Shown here in pieces: positions 7,698 to 13,830 of a stretch of 17,689 bases of DNA. The notes below the pieces were generated by a model. The model was not told where the DNA came from and ran no database searches. It was given only the letters and a program-made list of their open reading frames with translations. Numbering within the stretch: the stretch's first letter is position 1; the number at the start of each line of letters is the position of its first letter. Made by a program: the position numbers and the translations under genes. The DNA comes from Nitriliruptorales bacterium (GTDB lineage: Bacteria > Actinomycetota > Nitriliruptoria > Euzebyales > Egibacteraceae), in NCBI GenBank assembly GCA_007119305.1, contig SKPY01000297.1:1-17689 (forward strand), given 5' to 3'.

Positions 7698-8548
7698 GAG
7701 TGGCGACAGCACAGATCGACGGCATCGAGCGCTGGGGGGCGCTGAGCGCCGACGGGCAACGGCTGCGGGACGCCTCGGGGCTCGCACCGACCCTGCGCGC
7801 GTTCCTCGAAGGCGGCGGGACGGTCGATGACCTCGCCGCGCACGCGGGCCCGGAGCACGAGCTGGTGTCGGGCCGCCTGCTCCCGCCGGTCCCCCAGCCG
7901 TCCAAGATCTGGTGCGTCGGCCTGAACTTCGACGACTACCGCCGGCAGCTGGGCCTCGACTTCCTGAAGGCGCCGAACATCTTCCTGAAGGCACCGTCGG
8001 CGCTTGTCGGCCACGACGCGGAGGTGGGGGTGCCCGCTGGCTACGGCTCGGTGTTCCACGAGTGGGAGTTGACCGCCGTCGTCGGCTCCACTCTCCACGA
8101 GGCGTCCCGGGCGGAGGCGGCCGACGCCGTGTTCGGCCACACGATCCTCCACGACCTCACGTTTCACGAGCTCGAGCTCGTGAACCGCGACCACCAGCAG
8201 TGGGCGAAGAACGTCGACGGGTTCGCGCCCTGCGGGCCGTGGATCGTGACACGGGACGAGCTGCCGGCCACGAACGACCTCACGATGCGCCGCCGTCGCA
8301 ACGGGCAGCTGGAAGCCGAGTCGTCCACCAGCCAGATGCGCGACCAGCTGCCGGAGCTGCTCGCGTTCATCTCCACCTTCTCGACCCTCGAGCCCGGCGA
8401 CCTCGTCACCGGGGGCACACCCCCCGCCGGCCCCTGCGCGGCGGGTGATGAGATCGAGGGGGAGATCGAGGGCATCGGCCGGCTGCGCGTGCGACTCGTA
8501 GACCGGCCGGTCGATCCCACGTGGCAAGCCGTCCTGACGGACCGCTGA
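7694..8548 (+). CDS. Fumarylacetoacetate-hydrolase family protein
   Basis: This is a metal-dependent enzyme of the FAH family, which cleaves C-C bonds of 2,4-diketo acids and in some branches dehydrates 2-keto-3-deoxy sugar acids. The N-terminal part (to about residue 70) is the short lid region. The catalytic core starts at KIWCVGLNFDDY and contains PNIFLKAPSALVG, the metal ligands in FHEWELTAVVG, a further acidic residue in ILHDLTFHE, then NVDGFAPCGPWIV and GDLVTGGTPPAGP. The length of 284 aa is normal. The GTG start at 7694 overlaps the kinase stop (GTGA). In this operon it may hydrolyse a diketo-deoxy sugar acid, as known for the L-fucose and L-rhamnose non-phosphorylative routes, or act as a deoxy-sugar-acid dehydratase. 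The exact reaction is not determined. Confidence 0.9.
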   Translation: MRVATAQIDGIERWGALSADGQRLRDASGLAPTLRAFLEGGGTVDDLAAHAGPEHELVSGRLLPPVPQPSKIWCVGLNFDDYRRQLGLDFLKAPNIFLKAPSALVGHDAEVGVPAGYGSVFHEWELTAVVGSTLHEASRAEAADAVFGHTILHDLTFHELELVNRDHQQWAKNVDGFAPCGPWIVTRDELPATNDLTMRRRRNGQLEAESSTSQMRDQLPELLAFISTFSTLEPGDLVTGGTPPAGPCAAGDEIEGEIEGIGRLRVRLVDRPVDPTWQAVLTDR

Positions 8549-8587
8549 ACGACGCAACCCGCGAACCGGCACCCGAGGAGGGGACGC

Positions 8588-9496
8588 ATGCAGGCAGAGA
8601 TCCTGGAGGCGTTCGAACCCGAGGCCCGTGAGCTCATCGATCCCAGCGCCGGGCTGGAGGAGCTCGGGCAGGACTTCGTGTTCACGGAGGGTCCGGTGTG
8701 GGACTTCCGTGCAGGCGCGTTGGTCTTCTCCGACATCCCCGGTAACGCGATGTACCGCTACGAGCCGGGTGCGGGGGTCAGTGAGTACCGCAAGCCGAGC
8801 AACCACTCCAACGGGATGACCATCGACGACGCCGGCCGGCTCGTCGTGTGCGAGCACCAGACCCGCCGGGTCGTCCGCTCCACTCCGGACGGCGACTTCG
8901 AGATCGTCGCGGACCAGTTCCTGGGACAGCCGCTCAACGCGCCGAACGACGTGGTCGTCGCCGAGGACGGCTCGATCATCTTCACCGACCCCCACTATGG
9001 CCTCGGGGAGGGCTTCGGGGGCCCGGCCGAGCAGGTGCTTCCCCACCGCGGGGTGTACCGCGTGGCCCCGGGTAGCTCGGAGCCGGAGCTGCTCGTCGAT
9101 GACTTCGACGGCCCGAACGGCCTCGCCATCGACCCGAGCGGCACGCGCCTGTACGTCGACGACACCGAGCGGGCGCACATCCGCGTGTTCACGATCGGGG
9201 CCGACTGGCGGCTGACCGGCGGCGAGGTGTTCGTGCAGATCAGCGGCGAAGGTGAGGGCGTGCTCGACGGGTTCAAGCTCGACGACCAGGGCAATGTCTA
9301 CACGACCGGCCCAGGCGGCATCTGGCTCGTGAACCAGAGCGGAGCGGTGCTCGGCCGCGTGCGCGTCCCCGAGGTGGCGGCGAACCTCGCCTGGGGCGAG
9401 CCCGACGCGAGCACGCTGTTCATCACGGCGAGCACGAGACTGCACCGGCTGCCGACGAAGGTCACCGGCTTCGCGCCGCACCGGCACGTGTCCTGA
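8588..9496 (+). CDS. SMP-30/gluconolactonase family sugar lactonase
   Basis: This is a six-bladed beta-propeller lactonase that opens aldonolactones to aldonic acids with one divalent metal. The ATG at 8588 has GAGGAGGGG seven bases upstream. The expected metal ligands are visible: Glu34 in FTEGPVW, Asn120 in NAPNDVV, and Asp227 in VLDGFKLDD. PNGLAID (with Asn177) supplies the other family-typical loop. The 302-aa length is standard. No signal peptide is seen, so the protein acts in the cytoplasm. It would follow a sugar dehydrogenase and precede a dehydratase in an oxidative sugar pathway. Confidence 0.91.
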   Translation: MQAEILEAFEPEARELIDPSAGLEELGQDFVFTEGPVWDFRAGALVFSDIPGNAMYRYEPGAGVSEYRKPSNHSNGMTIDDAGRLVVCEHQTRRVVRSTPDGDFEIVADQFLGQPLNAPNDVVVAEDGSIIFTDPHYGLGEGFGGPAEQVLPHRGVYRVAPGSSEPELLVDDFDGPNGLAIDPSGTRLYVDDTERAHIRVFTIGADWRLTGGEVFVQISGEGEGVLDGFKLDDQGNVYTTGPGGIWLVNQSGAVLGRVRVPEVAANLAWGEPDASTLFITASTRLHRLPTKVTGFAPHRHVS

Positions 9497-9546
9497 CGAC
9501 ACGCTGGCACTGCCACGCCAGTCGACGCCTCGAAGGAGGGAGCAGC

Positions 9547-10593
9547 ATGAAGGCGGCCCGCATCCACAAGTTTGATCCAGACCTCACCGGCCCGCGGTTC
9601 CTTGAGCTCGACGAGGTGCCGGAGCCGACCATCGAAGAGCCCGACGACGTGCTGGTCCGCATCGGCGGCGCCGGCGTGTGCCGCACCGACATCCACATCA
9701 TCCAGGGAGCGTGGACGGAGGCGCAGCAGGTCGACCTGCCCTACACGCTCGGCCACGAGAACGCTGGCTGGATCGCCGCGACCGGAGCCGGCGTGCGCAA
9801 CGTCGTCGAGGGCGACGCGGTCGTCGTCTTGCCCGGCATGGGGGACGGGACGTGCCCGGCGTGCCGGCGCGGGCTCGACAACCAGTGCGAGCAGCTGGCG
9901 TGGCAGGGCATCCAGTTCGACGGGGGCTTCACCGAGCTCCTGCGGACGAAGGCCCGCAACGTCGTCCCGCTGCCCGAGGGCATCGAGCCCAAGGCGGCCG
10001 CCCCGTACGCGGACGCGGGGCTGACCTCCTACCACGCTGCCAAGCGCGCCACCCGCGACCTCGAGCCCGACGACGCCGTCGTGATCATCGGCGTCGGGGG
10101 TCTCGGCCACGTCGGCGTCCAGGTCCTCCGGGCGCTGACGCCCAGCCCGATCATCGCCGTCGACACCTCCGACCAGGCGCTCGGCCTCGCACGGGAGCTC
10201 GGGGCGGACCACACGGTCACGGGTGGCTCGCTCGCTGCCGTGGACGAGGTGCGGGAGCTGACGGGTGGTCGCGGAGCCGGCGCGGTCATCGACCTCGTCG
10301 GCGAGGGCGACGTGCCCCAGCACGCGTTCGCGATGACCGCCACCGGCGGACAGTATCTCGTGGTCGGCTACGGCGGGACGCTGTCGGTTCCGGCGCTGGA
10401 CATCATGGGGAGCGAGCGCCGCATCATCGGCAACGTCGGCGGCACCTACCAGGAGCTCCGCGAGCTGCTGACGCTGGCGCAGCGCGGTGTCGTGCGGCTG
10501 CTCACGACGGACTACCCCTTCGACCAGGTCAACGAGGCGATCGGCGACCTCGCCGCCGGCAAGGTCCGGGGACGGGCGGTGATCGTGCCGTAG
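9547..10593 (+). CDS. Zinc-dependent alcohol dehydrogenase (MDR family)
   Basis: This is a medium-chain NAD(P)-dependent dehydrogenase of 348 aa. AAGGAGGG at 9533-9540 marks the ATG at 9547. Catalytic zinc ligands are Cys45 (GVCRTD) and the pair His70-Glu71 (LGHENAG), with Asp156 as a likely fourth partner. The structural-zinc loop is unusual: Cys103, Cys106 and Cys114 are present, but the first cysteine is replaced by Asp100. The nucleotide-binding motif GVGGLG is at 182-187, with Asp206 at the end of the next strand, which favours NAD. It is the last gene of the operon and likely oxidises the imported sugar to its lactone, or a deoxy-keto acid. The specific substrate is unknown. Confidence 0.92.
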   Translation: MKAARIHKFDPDLTGPRFLELDEVPEPTIEEPDDVLVRIGGAGVCRTDIHIIQGAWTEAQQVDLPYTLGHENAGWIAATGAGVRNVVEGDAVVVLPGMGDGTCPACRRGLDNQCEQLAWQGIQFDGGFTELLRTKARNVVPLPEGIEPKAAAPYADAGLTSYHAAKRATRDLEPDDAVVIIGVGGLGHVGVQVLRALTPSPIIAVDTSDQALGLARELGADHTVTGGSLAAVDEVRELTGGRGAGAVIDLVGEGDVPQHAFAMTATGGQYLVVGYGGTLSVPALDIMGSERRIIGNVGGTYQELRELLTLAQRGVVRLLTTDYPFDQVNEAIGDLAAGKVRGRAVIVP

Positions 10594-10637
10594 CGGAACC
10601 TTGCGTCCGGGCACCGCGCGGACCGACCCTCGGCGGC

Positions 10638-10788
10638 GTGGAGCTTGAGCTGCCGGCCGACCTGCTGGAGGGCATCCGCCGCCGTGACCCGGAGGCGTTC
10701 GTCGCCTGCTTCGAGGCGTTCGCCGACAGCCTTTTCCGCTACCTCCGCGCCCGCTGCGACGACGCCGCGCTCGCGGAGGAGGCTGGTC
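10638..10788 (+). pseudogene. Truncated ECF sigma factor remnant (region 2 start only)
   Basis: The 400 bases between the dehydrogenase stop and the next gene hold one recognisable fragment. From a GTG at 10638 the frame reads VELELPADLLEGIRRRDPEA, and further on FRYLRARCDDAALAEE, which resembles the start of sigma region 2 of ECF factors. After AEE the similarity stops and the frame becomes low-complexity Gly/Pro/Arg. A neighbouring frame restores a more natural LVPQTAPGRP, suggesting a frameshift near 10787. No region 4 follows. The rest of the gap up to 10993 shows no gene I can support. Confidence 0.45.
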
Positions 10789-10993
10789 CCCCAGACGGCG
10801 CCGGGCCGCCCGACGGCGCTCGACGCCGGCGAGCGCAGCGCCGCGCGCAGGGCGCCGCACCGTGGTCGTCGCCGGATGCGGACTCGCAGCGGGTGTGGTT
10901 GCAAGCGGGCTGGACGCAGCTTCGCAAGCGGCTGGCGTTGCCACCGCATGCCCGTCGGCTGGGGCGGGTATTCACGCTTCGAAAGGAGGGGCC

Positions 10994-11158
10994 ATGCCGG
11001 TGCACCGCGGCAAGGACCGCAAGGGCGCCTACTACCAGTGGGGCGACAGCGGCAAGCGCTACTACTACGAGACGGGCGACCAGCAGAGCCGTGAGGCCGC
11101 CAAGGACAAGGCCAAGCGTCAGGGACGCGCCGCGCGGGCCAGCGGCTACAAGGGCTGA
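10994..11158 (+). CDS. Small basic hypothetical protein (54 aa)
   Basis: A strong ribosome site (AAAGGAGG at 10982-10989) precedes the ATG at 10994. The product begins MPVHRGKDRKGAYYQWGDSG, continues with a tyrosine cluster (KRYYYETGDQ) and ends in a Lys/Arg/Ala-rich helix (EAAKDKAKRQGRAARASGYKG). It is small, highly basic and has no membrane segment. The KGxYYQWGxxGKxYYY pattern resembles small uncharacterised bacterial proteins whose function I do not know; nucleic-acid binding is possible from its charge but not shown. Its TGA overlaps the ATG of the rhodanese gene (TGATG), so the two are co-translated. Confidence 0.8.
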   Translation: MPVHRGKDRKGAYYQWGDSGKRYYYETGDQQSREAAKDKAKRQGRAARASGYKG

Positions 11159-11457
11159 TGGCGGCCGAAGTCGCACCGCGCGCGGCGTGGGCGGCCGCGC
11201 AGCGGGGCGAGCTGCGGATCCTGGATCTGCGCACGCGTGCCGAGCGCAGCCGCTACGGCTGGCCGCCGGGAGTGCCGAAGGTGTCGCTGGTGCGCCACCT
11301 CGTCGACCCCGAGGGCCCGGACGTCGCCTACCTGTGCCAGCACGCGAACCGCTCCAAGCTCACGGCCCGGGCCGGGGCCGCGGAGGTGGCCGGCGGGTTC
11401 GTCGCATGGCTGGACGCGGGTCTGCCCGTCGAGCGCGACGCCGACCAGCAGCGTTGA
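11158..11457 (+). CDS. Short rhodanese-domain protein
   Basis: This is a single-domain sulfurtransferase-like protein of 99 aa. It has the rhodanese features ILDLRTRAERSRYGWPPGVP (with Asp23-Leu-Arg) and the active-site loop YLCQHANRSKLTA, in which Cys60 is the presumed persulfide-carrying residue and Arg65 lies at the loop end. GGFVAWLDAGLPVE is the standard C-terminal signature. No signal peptide is seen, so it is cytoplasmic. The start overlaps the preceding stop by one base. The small size is near the minimum for a complete rhodanese fold. The physiological acceptor is unknown. Confidence 0.85.
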   Translation: MAAEVAPRAAWAAAQRGELRILDLRTRAERSRYGWPPGVPKVSLVRHLVDPEGPDVAYLCQHANRSKLTARAGAAEVAGGFVAWLDAGLPVERDADQQR

Positions 11458-11545
11458 GCGCGCACGGCGGGCCGTCCCGCACCTCGCTCAGCGTCGGGAC
11501 CCGAACGAGCCGTCGCGGCGGTAGGCACGCGCGCGGTCGACGGGC

Positions 11546-11938
11546 TCAACCGAGGGGCTGCATGAACGACCACAGGCCACCTTCGTTGTCGCGCGCGCTG
11601 TACTCGCGGTAGCCGTAGGGCTGGTCTACGGGTTCGTACTCGATGCTGGCTCCCTGCGCGACGGCGTGGCGGTAGTGGGCGTCCACGTCGTCGACGAGCA
11701 CGGCCGTACCGGCCGTCACCGAGCCGGTGGCGCGCGGGGACACCAGGCCGGGGCGCTCGGGGTGGAGCCAGATCACCCCGTCACCGGCGTGGACCTCACC
11801 GTGGACGACCCGGCTTTGCTCGTCGCGGTCGAGCTGGCCGGGGCCGAGGCCGAACACGCGCACGAGGTAGTCGTGTGCGGCTTCCACGTCGGCGTAGACG
11901 AGGTAGGAGATCCGGCGTTGGATCGTCGTGTCGAGCAT
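11546..11938 (-). CDS. VOC superfamily (glyoxalase/bleomycin-resistance fold) protein, possible separate translation
   Basis: This entry covers the intact C-terminal domain of the broken MerR gene as a possible independent 130-aa protein. An internal GGAGGAG (11945-11951) stands six bases before the ATG at 11938, an ideal ribosome-binding site inside the linker. The domain begins TIQRRISYLVYADVEAAHDY and ends YGYREYSARDNEGGLWSFMQP, the latter being typical of PhnB/glyoxalase-like proteins, with HPERPGLVSP between. VOC domains attached to MerR proteins usually sense or sequester small molecules; no substrate is evident. Independent translation is inference from the ribosome site. Confidence 0.6.
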   Translation of the reverse strand: MLDTTIQRRISYLVYADVEAAHDYLVRVFGLGPGQLDRDEQSRVVHGEVHAGDGVIWLHPERPGLVSPRATGSVTAGTAVLVDDVDAHYRHAVAQGASIEYEPVDQPYGYREYSARDNEGGLWSFMQPLG

Positions 11939-12225
11939 GGTCATCTCCTCCAGCAGCTTGAGCAGGTCGTCGGTGCGCGGCTCGTCGCCGGTCCCTGATG
12001 CGTGCAGCAGCTCCACGAGCCGGCCGCGCAGGCGACCGGCCGTCCCCAGCCGTCGTTCCACCTCGTCGCGATGCCGGCTCATCGCAGCACGCAGGTTCCA
12101 CGCCGGGTCATCGAGCGCCTGGCCGATGTCGCCGAGCGGCAGCCCGAGCCGGCGCAGGAAACAGATCCGATACAGCCGCTCGACGTCGGCCGCGGTGAGC
12201 TGCTGAGACGTGGTGGGTTGTCCAT
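11546..12225 (-). pseudogene. MerR-family regulator with C-terminal VOC domain, helix-turn-helix deleted
   Basis: The sequence from about 12185 downward encodes the second half of a MerR DNA-binding domain (LTAADVERLYRICFLRRLGL then PLGDIGQALDD) and its coiled-coil linker (RHRDEVERRLGTAGRLRGRL). A VOC (glyoxalase-fold) domain follows, to the TGA at 11546. The first roughly 35 residues of a MerR protein, the helix-turn-helix and wing, are missing. An ATG at 12225 sits exactly where a leaderless transcript from the MerR-type promoter would start, and it reads MDNPPRLS before the deletion point. That frame is one base off the downstream frame and stops early. I read this as an internal deletion with frameshift that killed the regulator while leaving the VOC domain intact. 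An in-frame ATG at 12361 exists but lies upstream of the promoter and encodes no HTH. Confidence 0.7.
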
Positions 12226-12231
12226 GGCACG

Positions 12232-12262
12232 ACGCTACGACCTCACGCCGCGTGAGGTGCAA
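12232..12262 (-). promoter_or_regulatory. MerR-type promoter with 19-bp spacer and palindromic operator
   Basis: On the minus strand TTGCAC (12262-12257) and TAGCGT (12237-12232) are separated by 19 bp instead of 17, the hallmark of promoters remodelled by MerR-family activators. Between them lies a perfect inverted repeat, CCTCACGC-1-GCGTGAGG (12241-12257). Transcription would begin near 12225, at the ATG of the broken regulator. Confidence 0.75.
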
Positions 12263-12394
12263 GAGGCGGACATGCGTCCGTTCGGGGTGGGGGTGGTCAC
12301 ATCCGACGGCGGTTCGAGGGCCGTTCGAGCGCGCGGTCGTGGCGGTGCCCGGCCAGCGCACGCGGGCGCGACCCCGGCGTACCGTCAGGCGTGG

Positions 12395-12772
12395 CTACGC
12401 GGGGTCTTCCGCCAGCGCCTCGTTTGCGACCCGGAAGCCCTCGACCCCGGTGGGAACCCCGGCGTACACCGCAGCCTGGAGCAGCGTCTCGGCAATCTCC
12501 TCTTGGGTGCAACCATTGCGCACCGCGCCCTGGACGTGCAGCTTCAGCTCGTGGGTCTTGCCCAACGCGGTGAGCATGGCGATGTTGAGCAGGCTTCGGG
12601 TCTTGCGCTCGAGGCCGGGTCGTGTCCACACGGTGCCCCAGCAGTACTTCGTTACGAACTCCTGCATCAAGGCGTTGAAGCTGTTGCTCCCAGCGATGGC
12701 CGCGTCCACGTACTCCTCACCGAGGACGGCCCTGCGGATGGTGAGCCCTGCGTCGTATCGTTGCGATGACAT
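12395..12772 (-). CDS. Carboxymuconolactone decarboxylase (CMD) family protein
   Basis: This is a 125-aa protein of the CMD family, which includes 4-carboxymuconolactone decarboxylase of the beta-ketoadipate pathway and related peroxidase-like proteins. The ATG at 12772 follows GGAGGAG at a good distance. The core motif is complete: FVTKYCWGTVWTRPGLERKT, TALGKTHELKLHVQGAVRNG (with the conserved His of ELKLHV), then CTQEEIAETLLQAAVYAGVP. There is no CxxC pair, so it looks like the decarboxylase/PcaC branch rather than AhpD. No other protocatechuate-pathway gene is in the window, so the substrate remains uncertain. It lies upstream of the MerR/VOC gene on the same strand with a 132-bp gap containing that gene's promoter. 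Confidence 0.88.
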   Translation of the reverse strand: MSSQRYDAGLTIRRAVLGEEYVDAAIAGSNSFNALMQEFVTKYCWGTVWTRPGLERKTRSLLNIAMLTALGKTHELKLHVQGAVRNGCTQEEIAETLLQAAVYAGVPTGVEGFRVANEALAEDPA

Positions 12773-13063
12773 CCCTGTCTCCTCCGTTGCGGAACGTGCG
12801 CTACAGCGGTCGTGCTCTGGCGAGCCCTCCACGGTAGGGGGCGGGTGGTCGAGGGACCTTTCGACGCGGATGTCCGCTACCGCCTACGTGGACTCAACCC
12901 TCCGGTCAGGAAACTCTCATCCCGCGCCGCGGGTGGTCCCCAAACAGCGGAAAGGTCGTACTCGCCGACGCGTGCCGAAACCGCTCCGGCGCCCCTGGTC
13001 CATCGGCCGAGCCGCGGGACCACGAAGCGTTCTACGGTGCGAGTGTCGGAGGTGCAGCTGAGC
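12773..13063. other. Divergent intergenic region between CMD and HAD genes
   Basis: About 290 bases separate two divergent genes and presumably carry both promoters. I see no confident -35/-10 pair. An imperfect inverted pair GTCGA/TCGAC (near 12848-12865) is the only symmetric element noted. No coding region is supported here. Confidence 0.4.
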
Positions 13064-13675
13064 ATGCGTCGAGCGGTCATCGTGGACATCGGCGGGGTTC
13101 TCGAGCACACGCCCGAGACAGGCTGGGTCGAGGCGTGGGAGGCCCGGCTGGGACTCCGCCCCGGAGGCCTGCGGCTGCTCGTTGCTCCGATCTGGCGGCC
13201 GGGACGCACCGGAGCGGCATCCCTGGACGAGATCGAGCAGCGGACCGCCGACGTCCTGGGCATCGACGCTGCGCAGTCGGAGACGCTGTGGGCCGACGTG
13301 TGGACCGAGTACGTCGGCAGCCTCAACCGGGAGCTCCTGGACTACCTCGTGGCGTTGCGGCCCCGCCACAAGACCGCCATCCTCAGCAACAGCTTCGTGG
13401 GCGCCCGCGAACGCGAGCAGGCGCTCTACGGCTTCGCGAACGTCTTCGACCACGTCCTCTACTCCCACGAGGAAGGGTTGGAGAAGCCGGACCCCGCGTT
13501 CTACCTGCTGGCCTGCGAGCGGCTGGAGGTCACACCCGAGGAAGCGGTCTTCGTCGACGACCTGCCCGAGAACGTCGCAGGCGCGCGTGCGGTGGGCATG
13601 CAGGCGGTGCTGTTCACGAACAGCGAGCAGACCATCCGCGCGCTGCAGGCGGCCCTGGCACCGCACGCCACGTGA
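13064..13675 (+). CDS. HAD superfamily hydrolase (subfamily IA)
   Basis: This is a Rossmann-fold phosphatase-like hydrolase of 203 aa. All four HAD motifs are visible: the nucleophile Asp8 in VIVDIGGVLEHT, Ser108 in ILSNSF, Lys141 in GLEKPDPAFY, and the acidic pair Asp165-Asp166 in VFVDDLPENVAGARAVGM. The second Asp of motif I is replaced by Gly, as in several HAD-IA members of the epoxide-hydrolase N-domain/YihX type, which may lower or alter phosphatase activity. ATG 13064 follows GGAGGTG at nine bases. It is a single-gene unit; the substrate is unknown. Confidence 0.88.
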   Translation: MRRAVIVDIGGVLEHTPETGWVEAWEARLGLRPGGLRLLVAPIWRPGRTGAASLDEIEQRTADVLGIDAAQSETLWADVWTEYVGSLNRELLDYLVALRPRHKTAILSNSFVGAREREQALYGFANVFDHVLYSHEEGLEKPDPAFYLLACERLEVTPEEAVFVDDLPENVAGARAVGMQAVLFTNSEQTIRALQAALAPHAT

Positions 13676-13710
13676 GCGCGCTGGCGTGCCCCTGTGGCGC
13701 TGCCCGACCG

Positions 13711-13830
13711 GTCGCTACCCCGAGCCACCGCCGGTGCGGTCGCCGCTTCCCGAGCCCTGGCCGGTGCGGTCCTCTGCCCCGAGCCCCGGCCCGTGCGGTC
13801 GCCCCTACCCCGAGCCACGGCCGGTGCGGT
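13711..13830. repeat. Four tandem copies of a 29-31 bp GC-rich repeat
   Basis: Units at 13711-13740, 13741-13770, 13771-13799 and 13800-13830 share the pattern CCCGAGCC-N4-CCGGTGCGGT with small changes. The array lies between two convergent genes. Its fourth unit contains the stop codon and last codons of the RCK_C gene on the minus strand, so repeat growth could change that protein's C-terminus. Confidence 0.8.

Noticed and set aside
7655..9502. 615-codon minus-strand open frame opposite the FAH and lactonase genes
   Set aside because: It is antisense to two well-identified enzymes and has no family motifs.
9510..9529. CTGGC/GCCAG inverted pair before the dehydrogenase as a second copy of the operon operator
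   Set aside because: It shares only TGGC and GCCA with the main palindrome, at different spacing, so the similarity is too weak.
10604..10625. Short GTCCG/CGGAC stem after the dehydrogenase as operon terminator
   Set aside because: Arms are only five bases with no T-run; such stems are common by chance at this GC content.
9678..11612. Long plus-strand open frame running from within the dehydrogenase to past the rhodanese gene
   Set aside because: Most of it is an out-of-frame shadow; only the short ECF-like stretch at 10638-10788 resembles a real protein.
13711..13830. CRISPR array
   Set aside because: The units are contiguous imperfect tandem copies with no unique spacers, and no cas genes are nearby.
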